Notes: a model not told the origin generated them from the letters alone. Counted from the stretch's first letter, positions 1 to 12,361 are shown. The stretch: DNA of 64,000 bases from Cheilinus undulatus (GCF_018320785.1 NC_054888.1:21592438-21656437); one strand, 5' to 3'. Numbers and translations are program-made.

Positions 1-180
1 AAGTGGCTAAATACAGTAGTGAAAATGGATTAAATAGAGGCAAAAAGTTTAAAAATTGGTTAAAAGAGAAAAAAATGTTGCAAAATATGTCCTGATAAAG
101 CAGTGAAAAACGGTTAAAGAGTAAAATAAATGGGTTAGAAGTGGGACAAAAGCAGCAAAATAGGGTTTAAAGTAAAAAAA
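1..180 (+). repeat. Degenerate AAAAGTGGC-type tandem array (fragment)
   Basis: Imperfect tandem units built on words such as GGTTAAA, AGTGGCAAAA and GTCCTGATAAAGCAGTGAAAA fill the left edge. The same vocabulary recurs at 3,460-5,040, 16,700-17,770 and 54,550-55,170 and, inverted, at 5,990-6,960. Here it runs straight into a Tc1-like fragment at about 181. It is not coding. Confidence 0.7.
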
Positions 181-1020
<840 letters not shown>

Positions 1021-1320
1021 ACTACCATCACTTGAGGCACATTCACTATACTCAGGTGATCCCCATTTTTGTATTTTTTGTCAAAAATAAAAGGGTAAAA
1101 ATTCAATTGAAAACTTTGTTTAGGCAGAGAAATTATTGATGTTGTGTTAAAATCTTGGCTTTCATTTAAGTGGGAAAAAAGCTTTTTCAAGGCTTTAAAT
1201 CTGGGAGATGATCGTCCATCTCTACGTATTTCTTTCCCTTAATTTCTGTAGTACAAACCCCCCTGCCAATGGCAGTTGGTTCTGCCAATCAGCTTGGCCA
1301 GTATAATGGACTGATCAGAT
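1021..1320. other. Non-coding sequence with a second copy near 7,925
   Basis: No gene is seen. Positions about 1,170-1,250 (TTCAAGGCTTTAAATCTGGG ... CATCTCTACG ... TTTCTTTCCC) resemble 7,930-8,000. This is the left half of a duplicated segment whose right half is 2,640-2,770. Confidence 0.4.
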
Positions 1321-1560
1321 TTGGGAGTGGAACTAAACCGGGTTAGGTGCTCAGATATTTGGAGGGAGCTGGGAGTGAAGCTGCTGCTCCATTTAGAGCT
1401 TTTCAGGTATGTCAAAGTGGAAGAGGACCCTTGGGTAGACCCTGAGCTCGCTGGAGGGAATTTACATCTGGCTCTGGAGCAGTGTGGGATCTCCCCGGAG
1501 GGGCTGGAGAACATTGGCGGGGAGAGTTGTGTCTGGAATACTTTGTTTGGCGTGGAAAAT
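1321..1560 (+). repeat. Possible LINE-derived fossil
   Basis: Phrases such as GGGTTAGGTGCTCAGATATT, GGAGGGAGCTGGGAGTGAAG, GACCCTGAGCTCGCTGGAGG and GGGATCTCCCCGGAGGGGCT resemble a decayed repeat often found near LINE 3' ends in fish genomes. The reading is from memory of the phrase pattern. No frame is intact. Confidence 0.35.
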
Positions 1561-1979
1561 ATGACCTGAAAAATGAGAGAGGATGCATAGATTGGGCCTT
1601 TTCTTCACCTGCAGTCTGATTTAAGTGTTGCTGGGATGTATTTGCATTCTTAGGCTTAATTTTCCTTGTAAAAGTTATTAATTTGTGTTTTAATGTGAGC
1701 AGCTTCTGTTGAAAACAGCTTGTAAGAGCAACCAAAGCGGGCTCTAGAGCAAAGACGGTGAACTCTTGCATGCTGGCTGAGATTTATCCGCACACATGTC
1801 GAACATTTTTCAAGGACTTCTTGGACAACGTGGCTTTTTAGTCTGAGAGCTACACCGTGTTAACATTACCCACCATGCAGTTGTGAACTGATCTGTACAA
1901 GCCATGTGTTCATTGTCTGCCTGAACGCCTTCGTGGTTAATTGAGGCCATTGAAGATGACAGTGGTGTAGTAGCAGAGC
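1561..1979. other. Non-coding sequence, nothing recognised
   Basis: No splice-bounded coding segment, RNA gene or identifiable repeat was seen. Confidence 0.4.
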
Positions 1980-2460
1980 TCGCAGTGAAGCACGACACTC
2001 GGGCGGCGGGAGCTCACATCGCAAAGCCTCTTTGCTCTTTTTTGGCCGAGCGTGCGTGCGTTTGTGTCAGTCAGGGGCGGCAGTGGAGTGCGGGCGTGTT
2101 GTCAACATCGCTACATCTCTCTTCCCTCAAAGAGACACCCTTCAAGGTGGCGGGCGGCCTGGTCTCACACTATGTGACAAGAGCTTCTCCCATTCACAGT
2201 CCCACTGTCTGAGAGGATCTCCCTCGCCTTCAATCCCACTCTCTCTTTTATTCATGCTTCTGCGGGTCTCTGTTTCCCCCCACCACTGCTCCAACCAACC
2301 TCCACCCGCTCCCGTTCTCCTCCTCCTCCTCGCTCTCCACGACTTCATTTGTATTCTATTCTTAGGGCGGCTCATCTCTCCTTTGTCGTTCTTCGCCGTC
2401 CTTTTTTTCTAATCTTATTGTACCTCCCTCCCTTCGTCTTGTTCATCCGTCAGTGACACA
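1980..2460 (+). promoter_or_regulatory. jam2: Candidate jam2 promoter / 5' UTR (CpG-enriched)
   Basis: CpG dinucleotides cluster at about 1,980-2,160 (GGGCGGCGGG, CGTGCGTGCG, GGCGGGCGGC) in a window that is otherwise CpG-poor. A long pyrimidine-rich stretch follows and ends at an ATG with A at -3 (2,461). This would suit a promoter and leader upstream of the jam2 exons, but no TATA box or transcript evidence is available. The assignment is inference. Confidence 0.3.
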
Positions 2461-2524
2461 ATGCTCCTCGGAGGGTGTCAAGGTGCGCAAGCCAAGGCTA
2501 CGTTGATAATCCTGTTACTCTGCC
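2461..2524 (+). CDS. jam2: Candidate first coding exon of jam2 (signal peptide), unresolved
   Basis: An ATG in fair context opens a frame starting MLLGGCQGAQAK followed by the hydrophobic stretch ATLIILLLC, which could be a signal peptide. Exon 2 needs a donor leaving one base. A GT donor after CAAG (2,482) has that phase but leaves only seven residues. A GC-type donor (GCAAGT, at 2,525) also has that phase and keeps the hydrophobic core, but its -1 base is C, which is unusual. A poorer GT donor lies further downstream. The true exon 1 may be here with another donor, elsewhere in the 10 kb before exon 2, or upstream of the window. Confidence 0.25.
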
Positions 2525-3119
2525 GCAAGTCAACACATGGCCAAGAAGAAGAAGATGAGGAGCGTCGTCTGCAGGGAGAGTGTGCAGTTTTAATTTGCTT
2601 AGCGCTGAGTTTGACCAAGTGAGGCTGGTGTGAATTGAGCCAACTTCAGGAAAAGCTTTTAAAAACTTGAGTGGTTTCGTCAGCTCCATTTTGCAGATGA
2701 CATTATTATTGAATAGGCTGTTGTTTATTCAGCAGCAGATTTAAAAATAGCTGTAGTTTGGAAATTAGGAAGAAGACAACCCATGCTTACTTGGTTTTTA
2801 CACCCAACTTTGCATTCGTTTATTGCTGTCACAAAAATGAGTTAACTTTTGTGTCATTTGTAAAAATTGTGCAGCTGGCTGTTATTAAAAGTCCCTGTGT
2901 GACATTTGGCCCGTGTGGATTTGACCTAGAACTGACTTTGTTATGCCTCCACGCCGGCTAAAGCCAAAGCCAGAGGCGTTATGATGTCAGGTTATCGCCG
3001 TCAAAGAAATAGTCAAGGTTTGGAGCTTTATGTTTTCATGATTTTCCACTAAACTTTAGGAATGTGGGCCAGAAGCAGCTGTGGCCTGGTGCATTATGTT
3101 TTGAACTTTCCTCCTGTCC
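2525..3119. other. Non-coding sequence, including a duplicated block at 2,640-2,770
   Basis: Positions 2,640-2,770 (ACTTGAGTGGTTTCGTCAGC, ATGACATTATTATTG, GGCTGTTGTTTATT, TTTAAAAATAGCTGT) resemble 8,005-8,130. No gene is seen in the rest. Confidence 0.45.
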
Positions 3120-3460
3120 GTTTTAGAGCCTCTGCACCAGTATCTGATGCCAGATAGCAAGTCCAGGAACTAATTCTCTATTAAATTGAGGTCTGGGTTG
3201 GATTCGGCCACTCCAGAACATTCCCCTTGTTGTCTTTAAACCATTTCTGTGTAGCTTTCTCTGCATGCTTCGGCTCATTGCATTACTGGAAAGTAAATCT
3301 CCTTCCAAGCCATAGTTCTCTTGCAGACTGAATTAAATTGATTATTAATTTTACCCTCTACCTTAACAAGCCTTCCAGAGCCGGCTGCTGAGAAGCATCC
3401 CCACAGCATGATGCTGCCGTCACCATGCTTTACAGTGAGGATTGTGTATTTGTGGTGAAA
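3120..3460 (-). mobile_element. Tc1-like element remnant
   Basis: It contains GAACATTCCCCTTGTTGTCT, TTTCTGTGTAGCTTTCTCTG, TTACCCTCTACC and CATGATGCTGCCGTCACCAT, the last reading as the [15 protein letters not shown] region on the minus strand. It stops at about 3,455, where the AAAAGTGGC array starts. Confidence 0.65.
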
Positions 3461-5040
3461 AGATTGGCAAAAAGTATCAAAAATGGGTTAAAAGTGGCAC
3501 AAATGAGATAAAATTGGCAAAAAAGTTGCAAAAATGTCCTGATAAAGTAGTGAAAATGGGAAAAAGAGAGATTAAAAAGTGGCTTTAAGTGGCAAAACTT
3601 GGGTTTTATTCAATGCAAAAAGGGGCAAAAATGTATGAGAAAAAAGTGGGAAGGGTTTAAAAGAAATCAAAAGTGGCAAAAAAGTATCAAAATGTGTAAA
3701 AAGTTGCAAAAATATTACAAAATGGTTAGGTCCAATTGTAAAGGGTTAAAGCGTGACACAATGGGTTACCAGTGGTACAAAACGTTGAAAAACAGCCAAC
3801 AAAGTAGTGAAGAGTGGTTAAAGGGTGATAAAATGGGTTAAAAGTGGCACAAACTAGATATAATTAGCATAAATTAGGTTAAAAGTGGGAAATGTGTTGC
3901 AAAAAGGTCTTGATAAAGTAGTGAAAAGGGGATAACCAGTTCTACGCTGCCTTCCAGGGTTGGCAGAATAGAAGCAACCCCACAGCATGATGCTGCCACC
4001 ACCCAGGTTTACAGTTAGGATGGTGTAGTTGTGGTGAAAAGGGGTAAAAGATTGGCAAAAGGTATAAAAAAAATGGGTTAAAGGAAGCACAAATTAGATA
4101 AAATTGGTTAAAAGTGGGAAAAGTGTTGCAAAAATGTCCTTATAAAGTACTGAAAAGGGAATAAACAATGATAAAAAGTGGTTAGAAGTGGCAAAATTTG
4201 AGTTAATTCAATGCAAAAAGGGGCAAAAATGTGTGAAAAAAATAAGTGACAAGGGTTAAAAAGAGGTTTAAAGTGGTAAAAATGTATCAAAAATTGGTTA
4301 AAAATTGCAAAAATGTTGCAAAAATGGCCAGGTTGAGTAGTAGAGAGTGTAAAGTGCAACAGAAATGGGTTAAAAGTGGTACAAAAGGGTTAAAAGAGGC
4401 AACAAGGATCAAAATTGGGTTAGAAGTGGCAAGAAATGTTGAAAAATGGCCCAATAAAGTAGTGGACAGAGGTTAAAGTTTGATTTAAAAAAAATTAGAT
4501 CAAATAAGCAAAAAATAAATAAATAAATAAAAATAATTGGTTAAAAGTGGAACAAATGTTGCAGAAATGTCCTGATGAAGTAGTGAAAAAGGGATAAACA
4601 GTTGAAAAGTGGCAAATCTTGTTTTTTTTTTTTCAGTGCAAAAAGGCAAAAAATGTTTGGGGAGTAAAAAGTGAGAAGGGTTTAAAAGACGTGAAAAGGG
4701 GCAAAAAATATCCAAAGTGAGTTAAAATTGGCAAAAAAATGTTGCAAAAATGGTTAGAGTGACAAAAATGGGTTCAAAACGGCACAAAAAGGTTCAAAGG
4801 GACAAAAAGTATCAAATGTGGATTAAAAGTGGCATAAATGTCGCAAAAGTGGCTAAATAAAGTAGTGAAAAGGGTTTAAAGAGGAAAAAAGTTTTAAAAA
4901 ATGGGTTTAAAATGGAAAAGATGATGTAAAAATGTCCTGATAAAATAGTGAAAAGCAGTTAAAGAGTTACAGAAATGGGTTAGAAGTGGCAAAAGATGAG
5001 ATAAAAGTCGCAAAAAAAGAGTTTAAAGTGAAAAACAGAG
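3460..5040 (+). repeat. Degenerate AAAAGTGGC tandem array interleaved with a Tc1-like fragment
   Basis: Roughly 20-bp units (GGGTTAAAAGTGGCAAAAAT and variants) are arranged in a looser higher order. The phrase GTCCT[T/G]ATAAAGTA.TGAAAA recurs at about 3,535, 4,135, 4,567 and 4,932. At 3,935-4,025 a short Tc1-like piece (CCACAGCATGATGCTGCCAC) interrupts the array, and on the minus strand it still reads [11 protein letters not shown]. No gene is encoded; the frames are low-complexity Lys-rich or Phe-rich. Confidence 0.75.
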
Positions 5041-5345
5041 CTGTAAATGTCCTCCATGACTGTCTTTCAGGATTTGTCTTATTTTGACACATTCATTTTA
5101 CCCTCTACCTTTACAAGCCCTCTAGTGCTGGCTGCATAGAAGCATCCCCACAGCATGATGCTGCCACCACCGTGCTTCACAGTGGGGATGGTGTGTTTGG
5201 TGTCTTGTCTGATGGCCAGAAGCTTCATTTCCTCCATATTCCTTCCATTTGTCAGGAGGTTTTTTTTTTCTTCATGGTGTAATGGTAGCCAGGAATACTG
5301 ATTAACCAGTTACTGGGTCTTTGGCCAAATAAGCCTGGGTATCCT
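5041..5345 (-). mobile_element. Tc1-like element remnant
   Basis: It starts with ATGTCCTCCATGACTGTCT, the same junction phrase that follows the array at 181, and contains TTTTACCCTCTACCTTTACA, GCATGATGCTGCCACCACC and TGGTGTAATGGTAGCCAGG. It has the same orientation as the fragments at 181, 3,120 and 3,935. Confidence 0.65.
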
Positions 5346-5394
5346 GGGTGCATTCAAGGACTCCCATGTTTCTGTTCATCTGTTGCTGCTTGGA

Positions 5395-5725
5395 TGCAAT
5401 CATTGGGTCCTTATTGTGACCTGTGAATGAGCTGATTAGATGTAGAGGTCAAAGGCCAAGGCCATTTGTCCCTTATATGTAAACACATCATCTCAAGAAT
5501 GCTGGAGGAATTTTCTGGAAGCTCCTGTCCATATGTCCACTCTGACCTGAGGATGACCTGAACACATTCAGAGGTCACTGGGACCTCAGATCTTGTGAGC
5601 TCAGTAATTCAGGAGTACACTGAAGGATTATTGTGAAACCTGACACCAGCCTTCATCTGGACTTGGGGATGAGCTGATTAGATTTTGGAGGTCAAAGGTC
5701 ACTGCGGCCTTAAATACTGAGAGGT
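5395..5725 (+). repeat. Dispersed repeat with GATGAGCTGATTAGAT units
   Basis: Two units share GAGCTGATTAGAT followed by GAGGTCAAAGG and CACTG.GACCTCA (about 5,428 and 5,669). This matches a tandem-type dispersed repeat often seen in teleosts. No coding content. Confidence 0.5.
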
Positions 5726-5989
5726 TGTAGTGACGCTTGACCGTGTTGTAGTTTCCTAGAAGGTTCACCTTCTTTGACGCACTTGACTGGCTCTGTAATC
5801 CAAACACCCAGGCCCGCCCACAGAACAGTCTGGGCCCTGACAAACCCAGAGAATGGGCCCTCCCTAGTCCTGATTTACTGAAACATCATTATGTGTCTTG
5901 GTGCTAGCATCATGGCTAACAGTTATATCATTTTGGAGCTGAAAAGTGTGTCAAGCTGTAATTGGGTTCTGATGTCAAAATAACTTATC
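5726..5989. other. Non-coding sequence, nothing recognised
   Basis: No feature is supported here. Confidence 0.4.
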
Positions 5990-6960
5990 CACGCTAATCT
6001 TTAACCCCTACATCACTATGTCTGCCCCTTTTTCCATTTTTCCATTCATTTTTTGCCCCTTTTTTGCCTGACTTGACCCATTTTTGCCCCTTTTAATCAA
6101 CTTTTGCCACTTTTTAACCACCTTTAACCATTTTCCCTCCTATTTTTTGTCCCTTTTTTGTCTAACATGACTCATTTTTTTCCTCTTTTACCCCAATTTT
6201 GCCACTTTCAAACCACTTTCCACCATTCCCTCACCCTTTTTTGCCTTACTTTACCATTTTTTCCAATTTTATCCCAATTTTGCCACTTTATAACCACTTT
6301 TCCCCATTTCCCCACCCATTTCTACCATTCTTGACCCATTTTTCCAATTAAATCCCAATTTTCCACTTTTTAACCACTTTTCACCTTTTTCCCAACCATT
6401 TTGTGCCCATTTTTGCCTGAAATGATCCATTTTTGCCTCTCTCATCTCAATTTTGCCACTTTCCACCATTCTCCCACCCATTTTTGCTTTACTTGACCAT
6501 GACCCATTTTTTCACTTTAGCCCAATTTTGCTACCTCCTAACCACTTCCACTATTTCCCATCATTTTTCGACTAATTTGACTCATTTTTGCCCCTTTTAA
6601 TCAATTTTTGCCACTTTTTCACTGCCTTTCACCCTTTTACCTCTCAGTAGCCAGATTTTTGCCTCATTAATCCTAATTATGCCACTTTCAACCACTTTCC
6701 ACCATTCTCCCACCCATTTTTACCTTTCTTGACCTATTTTTTCCACTTTTATCCCAATTTTGTCACTTTTCACCATTTTCCCATCTGTTTTGTGCTCCTT
6801 TCTTGCTGACTTGATCCATATTTGCCCCTTTTAATCAAGTTTTTAACCAACTTTCACCATTTTCACTCCCATTTTTTGCCCTATTTTTGCCTCTTTTTTT
6901 CTTTTTTTTCCCACTTTCTAACATTTTCCTTACCCCTTTCTCTAGTCCTCAAGAATTTTG
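5990..6960 (-). repeat. Degenerate AAAAGTGGC-type array, inverted orientation
   Basis: Words such as CCCATTTTTGCC, CAATTTTGCCACTTT and AACCACTTT repeat irregularly. Reverse-complemented, they give the AAAGTGGCAAAATTG vocabulary of the plus-strand arrays, so this is the same family on the other strand. The reading frames are low-complexity artefacts. Confidence 0.75.
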
Positions 6961-9119
6961 GCTATTTCAAAAAACTACTAGACATTTGCATTTCATTTAA
7001 AAGCAGCAAAACTCATAAGTCAGAAACCCTGCTTCAAGTCTCACTTTAGCAGGTCTGGGGACACTCCTTTCTTTCAAAAACTGGACCAAAACTGAGACAG
7101 TAGAAACCGAGCCATGCAAACACAAAAGAGTAATTGTTATGCTGTTATTCCAGTAAGCACAAAAAACGCCTTCGTTTAACACAAAAACAGCAACAGCACT
7201 TAGTTTCACTTAAGTTAGCCTGTTAGCACATTAGCTGCTACCATAACTTAGCAGCTTACAACAGTAAAATACCATCCTCTACTGACACCACCTTAAAACT
7301 CCACATTTGAAATGAAAATCTAGTCTTATCATCGGTCAGTCCTCATATACTGATGATCTCAACTGTAACCTCCACTAAAACAATGAATCATAGTTTATTT
7401 GGAGTATTCCTAAAAAAAAAAGACAGAAGCATCCACTGTTGATGGCTCAGTCCAGTCCTCCTCTCATCGATGGGTTAGCCTACATTGCTGCTACATATTA
7501 GCTAGGATGCCCTGAGCGTGAACGCCCAGCTGCAGGGAAGAGAGATGGAGCCCTCGCTATCAGCCCCAAGCAGTCCATGCACAATATGATTCTGTGTTAG
7601 GTAGATTTACTTATCCACGTCCACTGAAGCCACTCAGCTGTCTGCAGTTTCAGCTTCTTTCTTTCTTTTCAGCGATGACTAACTCAAAATCCTTCCATAC
7701 ACTGGAATCAGGCTGGAAGATGGCACGATTATCATGTAGTGTGTGCCAGACTATATGGTTTTTGCACTTGTCATCAGATTGTCATAAATTCTCTAAATTT
7801 TATCTAATTGGTTTCTTTGTTGGTCTGAAAAGTTCACTGCTTTAACTCTGCATGATTTGACTGCCATACTCAGGTTGCATAATTGTAACTCCTGGGCTAG
7901 ATTATGCTGATGTATGTTAAAAATAAATATACGCTTTTCAAGACTGAAATCTGGGACGTTTTTGTCCTTCATCTCTACATCTTTTCTCCCTTTTTAGTGC
8001 TCAGAAAAATCTGTGAAACTTGAGTGTTTCCATCAGCTGCATTTTGCATATGACATTATTATTGTATGTATAGGCTGTTGTTTATTTAAAGCCCATTTAA
8101 AAATAGCTGTCGATGGGAAATTAAAAAGAGAGTCAATGGAAACTCCTGACTCTCTCTCAAATCCACCCAATGTGTCCAACTTCCTGTCTTTTTCCACACT
8201 TCCTGGCCTTTTGACTTGTTTTGCCCTCCATTCTTCAGCGTCACCCCTCCCTTTAGAGCAGAAAGGACTGGTAGTAAATCAGGAACAATGAGCCCACACA
8301 GGAATGCACTGACAAGCAGGAAACAAGACATCAGTCTAATGTCAGTGTTCTTGTTTTAAAGTTACTCATTGTATAGTTTTAATCTCACGCCATGCAGGAA
8401 CAATGACAGGAAGTGTGCGCAGGTGGAGGAAGCAATGCTTTTAAGGACAAGTGGAGGTGAAATTGAAGTGTCGCTTTAAGAAATTTGAAGTTTGTTAGAA
8501 GTTCTTCACAGCGCTTAATGTTCAGAGTAAAGTCCCCCTGAGGCCCGTTCTATATTTATTATGTAATTTGCAGAAAAGCAAAGCCCTCAGTCTTAAATCC
8601 TTTTCCCTTTCTTGCAGACTTCTGGGAGATGTTTTCAGGCTTTCATGCAGGAGCAAAGACTGTTAGCTGTTCTTGGTGTGTGCAGGTTTCTAACAGCTTT
8701 AGAGAACAGGATGGAGGAGAGGGAAATATGCTTGCATATGGAAAAGGAAAACATGGTGAAGAGGGCTGCTCCTGTGTCCCGCCTGTCTGTCCCCTCCTTT
8801 ACAAAATTCAAGATTTCTACAAATAATTTGGTCTTACAAGCGCCGCGTTTGTCATGCAATCGGATCAGGCAGCCAGAAAACCGTGTGAGAGGGCATGGGA
8901 CGGAGCCAGCTTCATGTCATCCAAAGAAGGGCAAAAAGCATGGCGTGTGAGAGGACACGTTTCCTTTCCTGGAGTGGCCTCTTCACCTGTCCTGAACAGC
9001 CTGCAAAACAGCCTCAAAATAAGCAGCACAAAACCAAACATGTCTGACCAAGAAACACATGGAATTATCAGATATTCAGCTTGTTAGAACATTTCTTTGG
9101 TAAGCAGTTCTCACAATTG
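6961..9119. other. Probable jam2 intron 1 or 5' flank, non-coding
   Basis: No exon with family similarity is found. Positions 7,925-8,130 resemble 1,170-1,250 joined directly to 2,640-2,770. A 112-residue frame at 8,612-8,950 has no recognisable domain and is probably chance. Confidence 0.45.
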
Positions 9120-9335
9120 TATCAGTGCTTCCTGGCAATAAATCTTACCATTGGAAAGCCTGTATATTTCCCTTTTAAACAGGGCCACATTTGTAAGGAG
9201 CATGCATTTGTGGAATGAGCAGCAGAGCTGAGTATGTGGGAAATAAACAGGCTTTCTCGCTGTATAATATTTATTCTTAAGAAGCATTGTTAAAACAAAA
9301 ATAATCTACCAAACACAAATTTCCTTACATTCTTA
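9120..9335 (+). repeat. Dispersed repeat, partner of 14,719-14,910
   Basis: GCATGCATTTGTGGAATGAG, CAGCAGAGCTGAGTATGT, AATAAACAGGCT, AAGAAGCATTGTTA and AATAATCTACCAAACAC are shared with 14,719-14,910. The first two phrases are inverted in the partner while the rest keep the same orientation. Confidence 0.6.
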
Positions 9336-9419
9336 CTATGTTTGCAATCTTCTTTTTCTTTCAAAAACAGCATTTCAGTCAAATTATGCCAGCTTCACTA
9401 CAGTTTTTAAAGTAAATTC

Positions 9420-9535
9420 CAGGGCCCAGATGGCCTCGTGGTACAGGCTGTGGCTCAGACTGCATGTCTGTCCTCTTTCCAATTCTATCCACTGTCATCC
9501 ACTGTCAATAAAGGCATAAAAAGCATGGAAATGCC
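9420..9535 (+). mobile_element. SINE-like fragment
   Basis: It starts near GATGGCCTCGTGGTACAGGC (resembling a tRNA-derived head) and runs to TCCACTGTCAATAAAGGCAT followed by an A-rich tail. The pattern resembles teleost tRNA-derived SINEs. It is short and degraded. Confidence 0.45.
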
Positions 9536-9802
9536 TCTTTTAAAGTAAATTCAATTGACCATTTCTGCCATAATGTAGGGACCATATGACCCTAGAAATG
9601 AGAGCTGGTCTTCTGGCTCCTAGATGGCTTTTTATTTGGATCAAGTTTAACTTTTTAAATATGGATTGAACAACAAAATGAATCGCAAATGACACGTCAT
9701 TACTTGGTTGCTTATCCTACAAGTTTTATTTACTAAATGGCATATCGCTGCTTCTGTTGAAAGCATGATTATGACAAAAACTAGGGTTAAAAGCTGTTAA
9801 AG

Positions 9803-10768
9803 CAGGGGTGTCAAACTCAATCACAGCAGGAGCCAGATTCTGGATTTAGGTCTAACCTGACGGCCTAACAGGGTCACCATTTAACTACAAACTATCAACC
9901 TCATTTTCACCAGTAATAAAATATTAAATAAAAGCACTGATGATAAATCATTTGGAAATTCAAAACAGTAAAAATGATAAGTTTAAAGGCTCAAATCTGA
10001 GCTAAAAATTCCAACTTATTAGTTCAAAAGATCAGAACACGATATTAAAAATAGAAAAATAATGTTTTAAAAGAGCAAATATATGAGGAGAAAGTTGAAA
10101 TCATAAGTTTGAAAGGCCAAAATAGGAGATTTATTTTGAAATCATGAGTTTAAAAGTCAAAATATGACTTAAAATCTTAAATTGTGAGTCTGATAGGTAA
10201 AAAATTTGGGATTAAAAAGCCAAAATTAGGAGTTGAAAATGTCAAAATATGAGCTAGAATTCAAAATTATGACTTTCAAAGTTAAAAATATTTCTTAGAT
10301 TTAAAACTGGGAGTGTAAAAGGTGAAAATACGATATAAAAAGTAAAAAATAATTAATATGAAATGTCAAATTATGAGAAAAAAACTAAATCATGAGTTGA
10401 AAAGGTCAAAATATGACTTGAAATTTAAAATTGGAATCTAAAAGATAAAAATGTGACATATAAAGTACAAATTGTGAGTTGAAAAGGTCAAAGTATGAAA
10501 TGAAAAGTCAAAATCATAAGTTTAATATGAACTGCACATTCTTAACTTTCTATGAAATCTTTCTTACTATTTACTTTTTCAGATATTAATGGTTTAACAG
10601 GGATATTTAAAATAATCAAATTGAAGTTTACATTATCATACTGGAGGAAATCTGCAGACCTCATACTGGTGGGCCAGTTATAATACAGATATGGCATGAT
10701 CTTGAGGGCCGGATATAATCGTTCCACGGGCTGGATTTGGCCCCCAGGCCTTGAGTTTGACACCCCTG
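9803..10768. mobile_element. hAT-type non-autonomous element (CAGGGGTGTCAAACTCAA termini)
   Basis: A perfect 18-bp terminal inverted repeat is present: CAGGGGTGTCAAACTCAA at 9,803-9,820 and its reverse complement at 10,751-10,768. The flanking octamers TGTTAAAG and CATTAAAG agree at six of eight positions, as for an aged 8-bp hAT target duplication. The interior is a degenerate array of AAAAGTCAAAATATGA-type words. No transposase is encoded. A rearranged fragment of the same family lies at 53,140-53,440. Confidence 0.8.
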
Positions 10769-12295
10769 CATTAAAGAGATGTAGCTAGCCTCCTAGCTCT
10801 GTACTAGACTCCTCAAGACTCTTGCCTTCCTTCATCTGGCTGCAGGACTGATGAAGTTTAGTGTTCGTTCATGCAGGACATGGTAGTCATACACTCAGCC
10901 GTGCTCAGCTGACAGCCAGTCAGCCAATCACAGCTCTTTCTCTTAACACAGCGGTCCATTTAAATATGACGTCCTTCTCATTAATCCCTGCTTGCATCAG
11001 TGCTGATGCTCCACACTGCTGCTGCTGGTAAAGCTTGACCTCCACCCCAGCCACCTCCTTTATAGTATAAGGCTTGTTGCACCCTCATATTCAGATTCAT
11101 GCTACTATGAGTTTACTGCTTTTGAACTAATTGTATTGTAGTCAGTAGGCATTGTTGATATGCATATCGGAGTTTGTAGCCACGCACTCTTTGGAAAGTC
11201 AAAGCGTTCTGCAGAATTACAAATAAAAGTCATTTATTCTATCAATCATGTCGAGCCAGGGAATCATTGGGAAAAATCACATTATTGTAAATTGTAGTGG
11301 TTAAACTCAGTGTATGCAGAAATTGATGTGATTCCTAACCAATGATCTTCACTTCCTTCCTCATCTGAAACAGCCTCTAGTCGTCCCATTTCTAAGACAC
11401 TCGCTTCCATGGACAAACACTATGAAATTTGAATTAGAGTAATTTTTTTGCAACTTAATTTCAATGTTTAGTTTAAAAGAGAACAAATAAACCCTGGTTC
11501 CTGTCATTTATTATTTGGTTTTCTTCCTTTTTTGCAGATTTTTTGGGGTTATAATGGCTTCAATGGCCATAGAGTGGATAATTGCATGTTCTCTGAAGAC
11601 CATAAAGCAGCCCTCAGTGTCTAAATGTGTCATATTTGTTTACATTTTGGTTTTAAAGATGTAGTTTGTTATTCTCTAGTGCTGACTGTGGTGTAAAGAA
11701 TCTAAGGAGTCTTCTCCGTGGGCTGGCATGCTTCTCCCTCGGCTAACCTTCACTCACATTTAACCTGTATTTAACAACAGGATGACCTGACAGTAATCCT
11801 CCCCCGTAAACCAATCAGTGCACAGGAAAGGCAGCTCCTGCTTCCTCTTCCTGTTTGGCTGAAGGGTATCAGTAACACACAAACAAAGATGGTGCTCCAT
11901 CTCCTTCTTTCTAATGCCGCCACTCACATTGGGTTAATCTGGGGAAGGCACCTTGCTGACCTTGTTGTAACCTGCGCTTAAATAAACATACGGCGGGCTG
12001 CTGCTTAACCTGGCAGGATTACCGTGTGTGGTGGAGGAGGAGTAATCCTCGTTTTACCTCAGATGTCCTGTAAAAAGACTCCTGGCTGCTGCTTGCCTCA
12101 GACAGTAGAGTAAGACGGACCAAAGGCAGCCATTAAATATTCTCCTCTTGTAGTTGGCGGGCAATGAGGAGCACTTACCCAATTCACCTTGCCCCCTAAT
12201 GGATGACAAGCGATATTGCTTCGTGAACTGCTCTCACCCGTCTCCTTCTCTTCTGTTTTTATATTTCCCCTTCCCCCTCTCCCTGCCTCCACCAG
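10769..12295. other. jam2 intron 1, non-coding
   Basis: No repeat or exon is recognised apart from the pyrimidine tract and CCACCAG acceptor that end the intron. Confidence 0.5.
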
Positions 12296-12361
12296 GTTCC
12301 CCGTCTTCTCCCGTCACAGTGACGACCAACAAATACAAGGTGGAGGTTCGAGAGTTCTCAG
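12296..12361 (+). CDS. jam2: jam2 exon 2: first strands of the V-type Ig domain
   Basis: Acceptor CCACCAG and donor GTGAGC bound 66 bp, phase 1 in and phase 1 out. It encodes [21 protein letters not shown], the N-terminal edge of the first Ig domain. The phase-1 start suits a preceding signal-peptide exon. Confidence 0.85.

Noticed and set aside
6269..7049. Phe/His-rich and Lys/Trp-rich open frames in 3,460-7,050 and 16,685-17,660
   Set aside because: They are low-complexity translations of the AAAAGTGGC-type arrays on either strand.
8612..8950. 112-codon open frame
   Set aside because: No domain, no signal peptide and no splice context; overlapping frames on both strands suggest chance.
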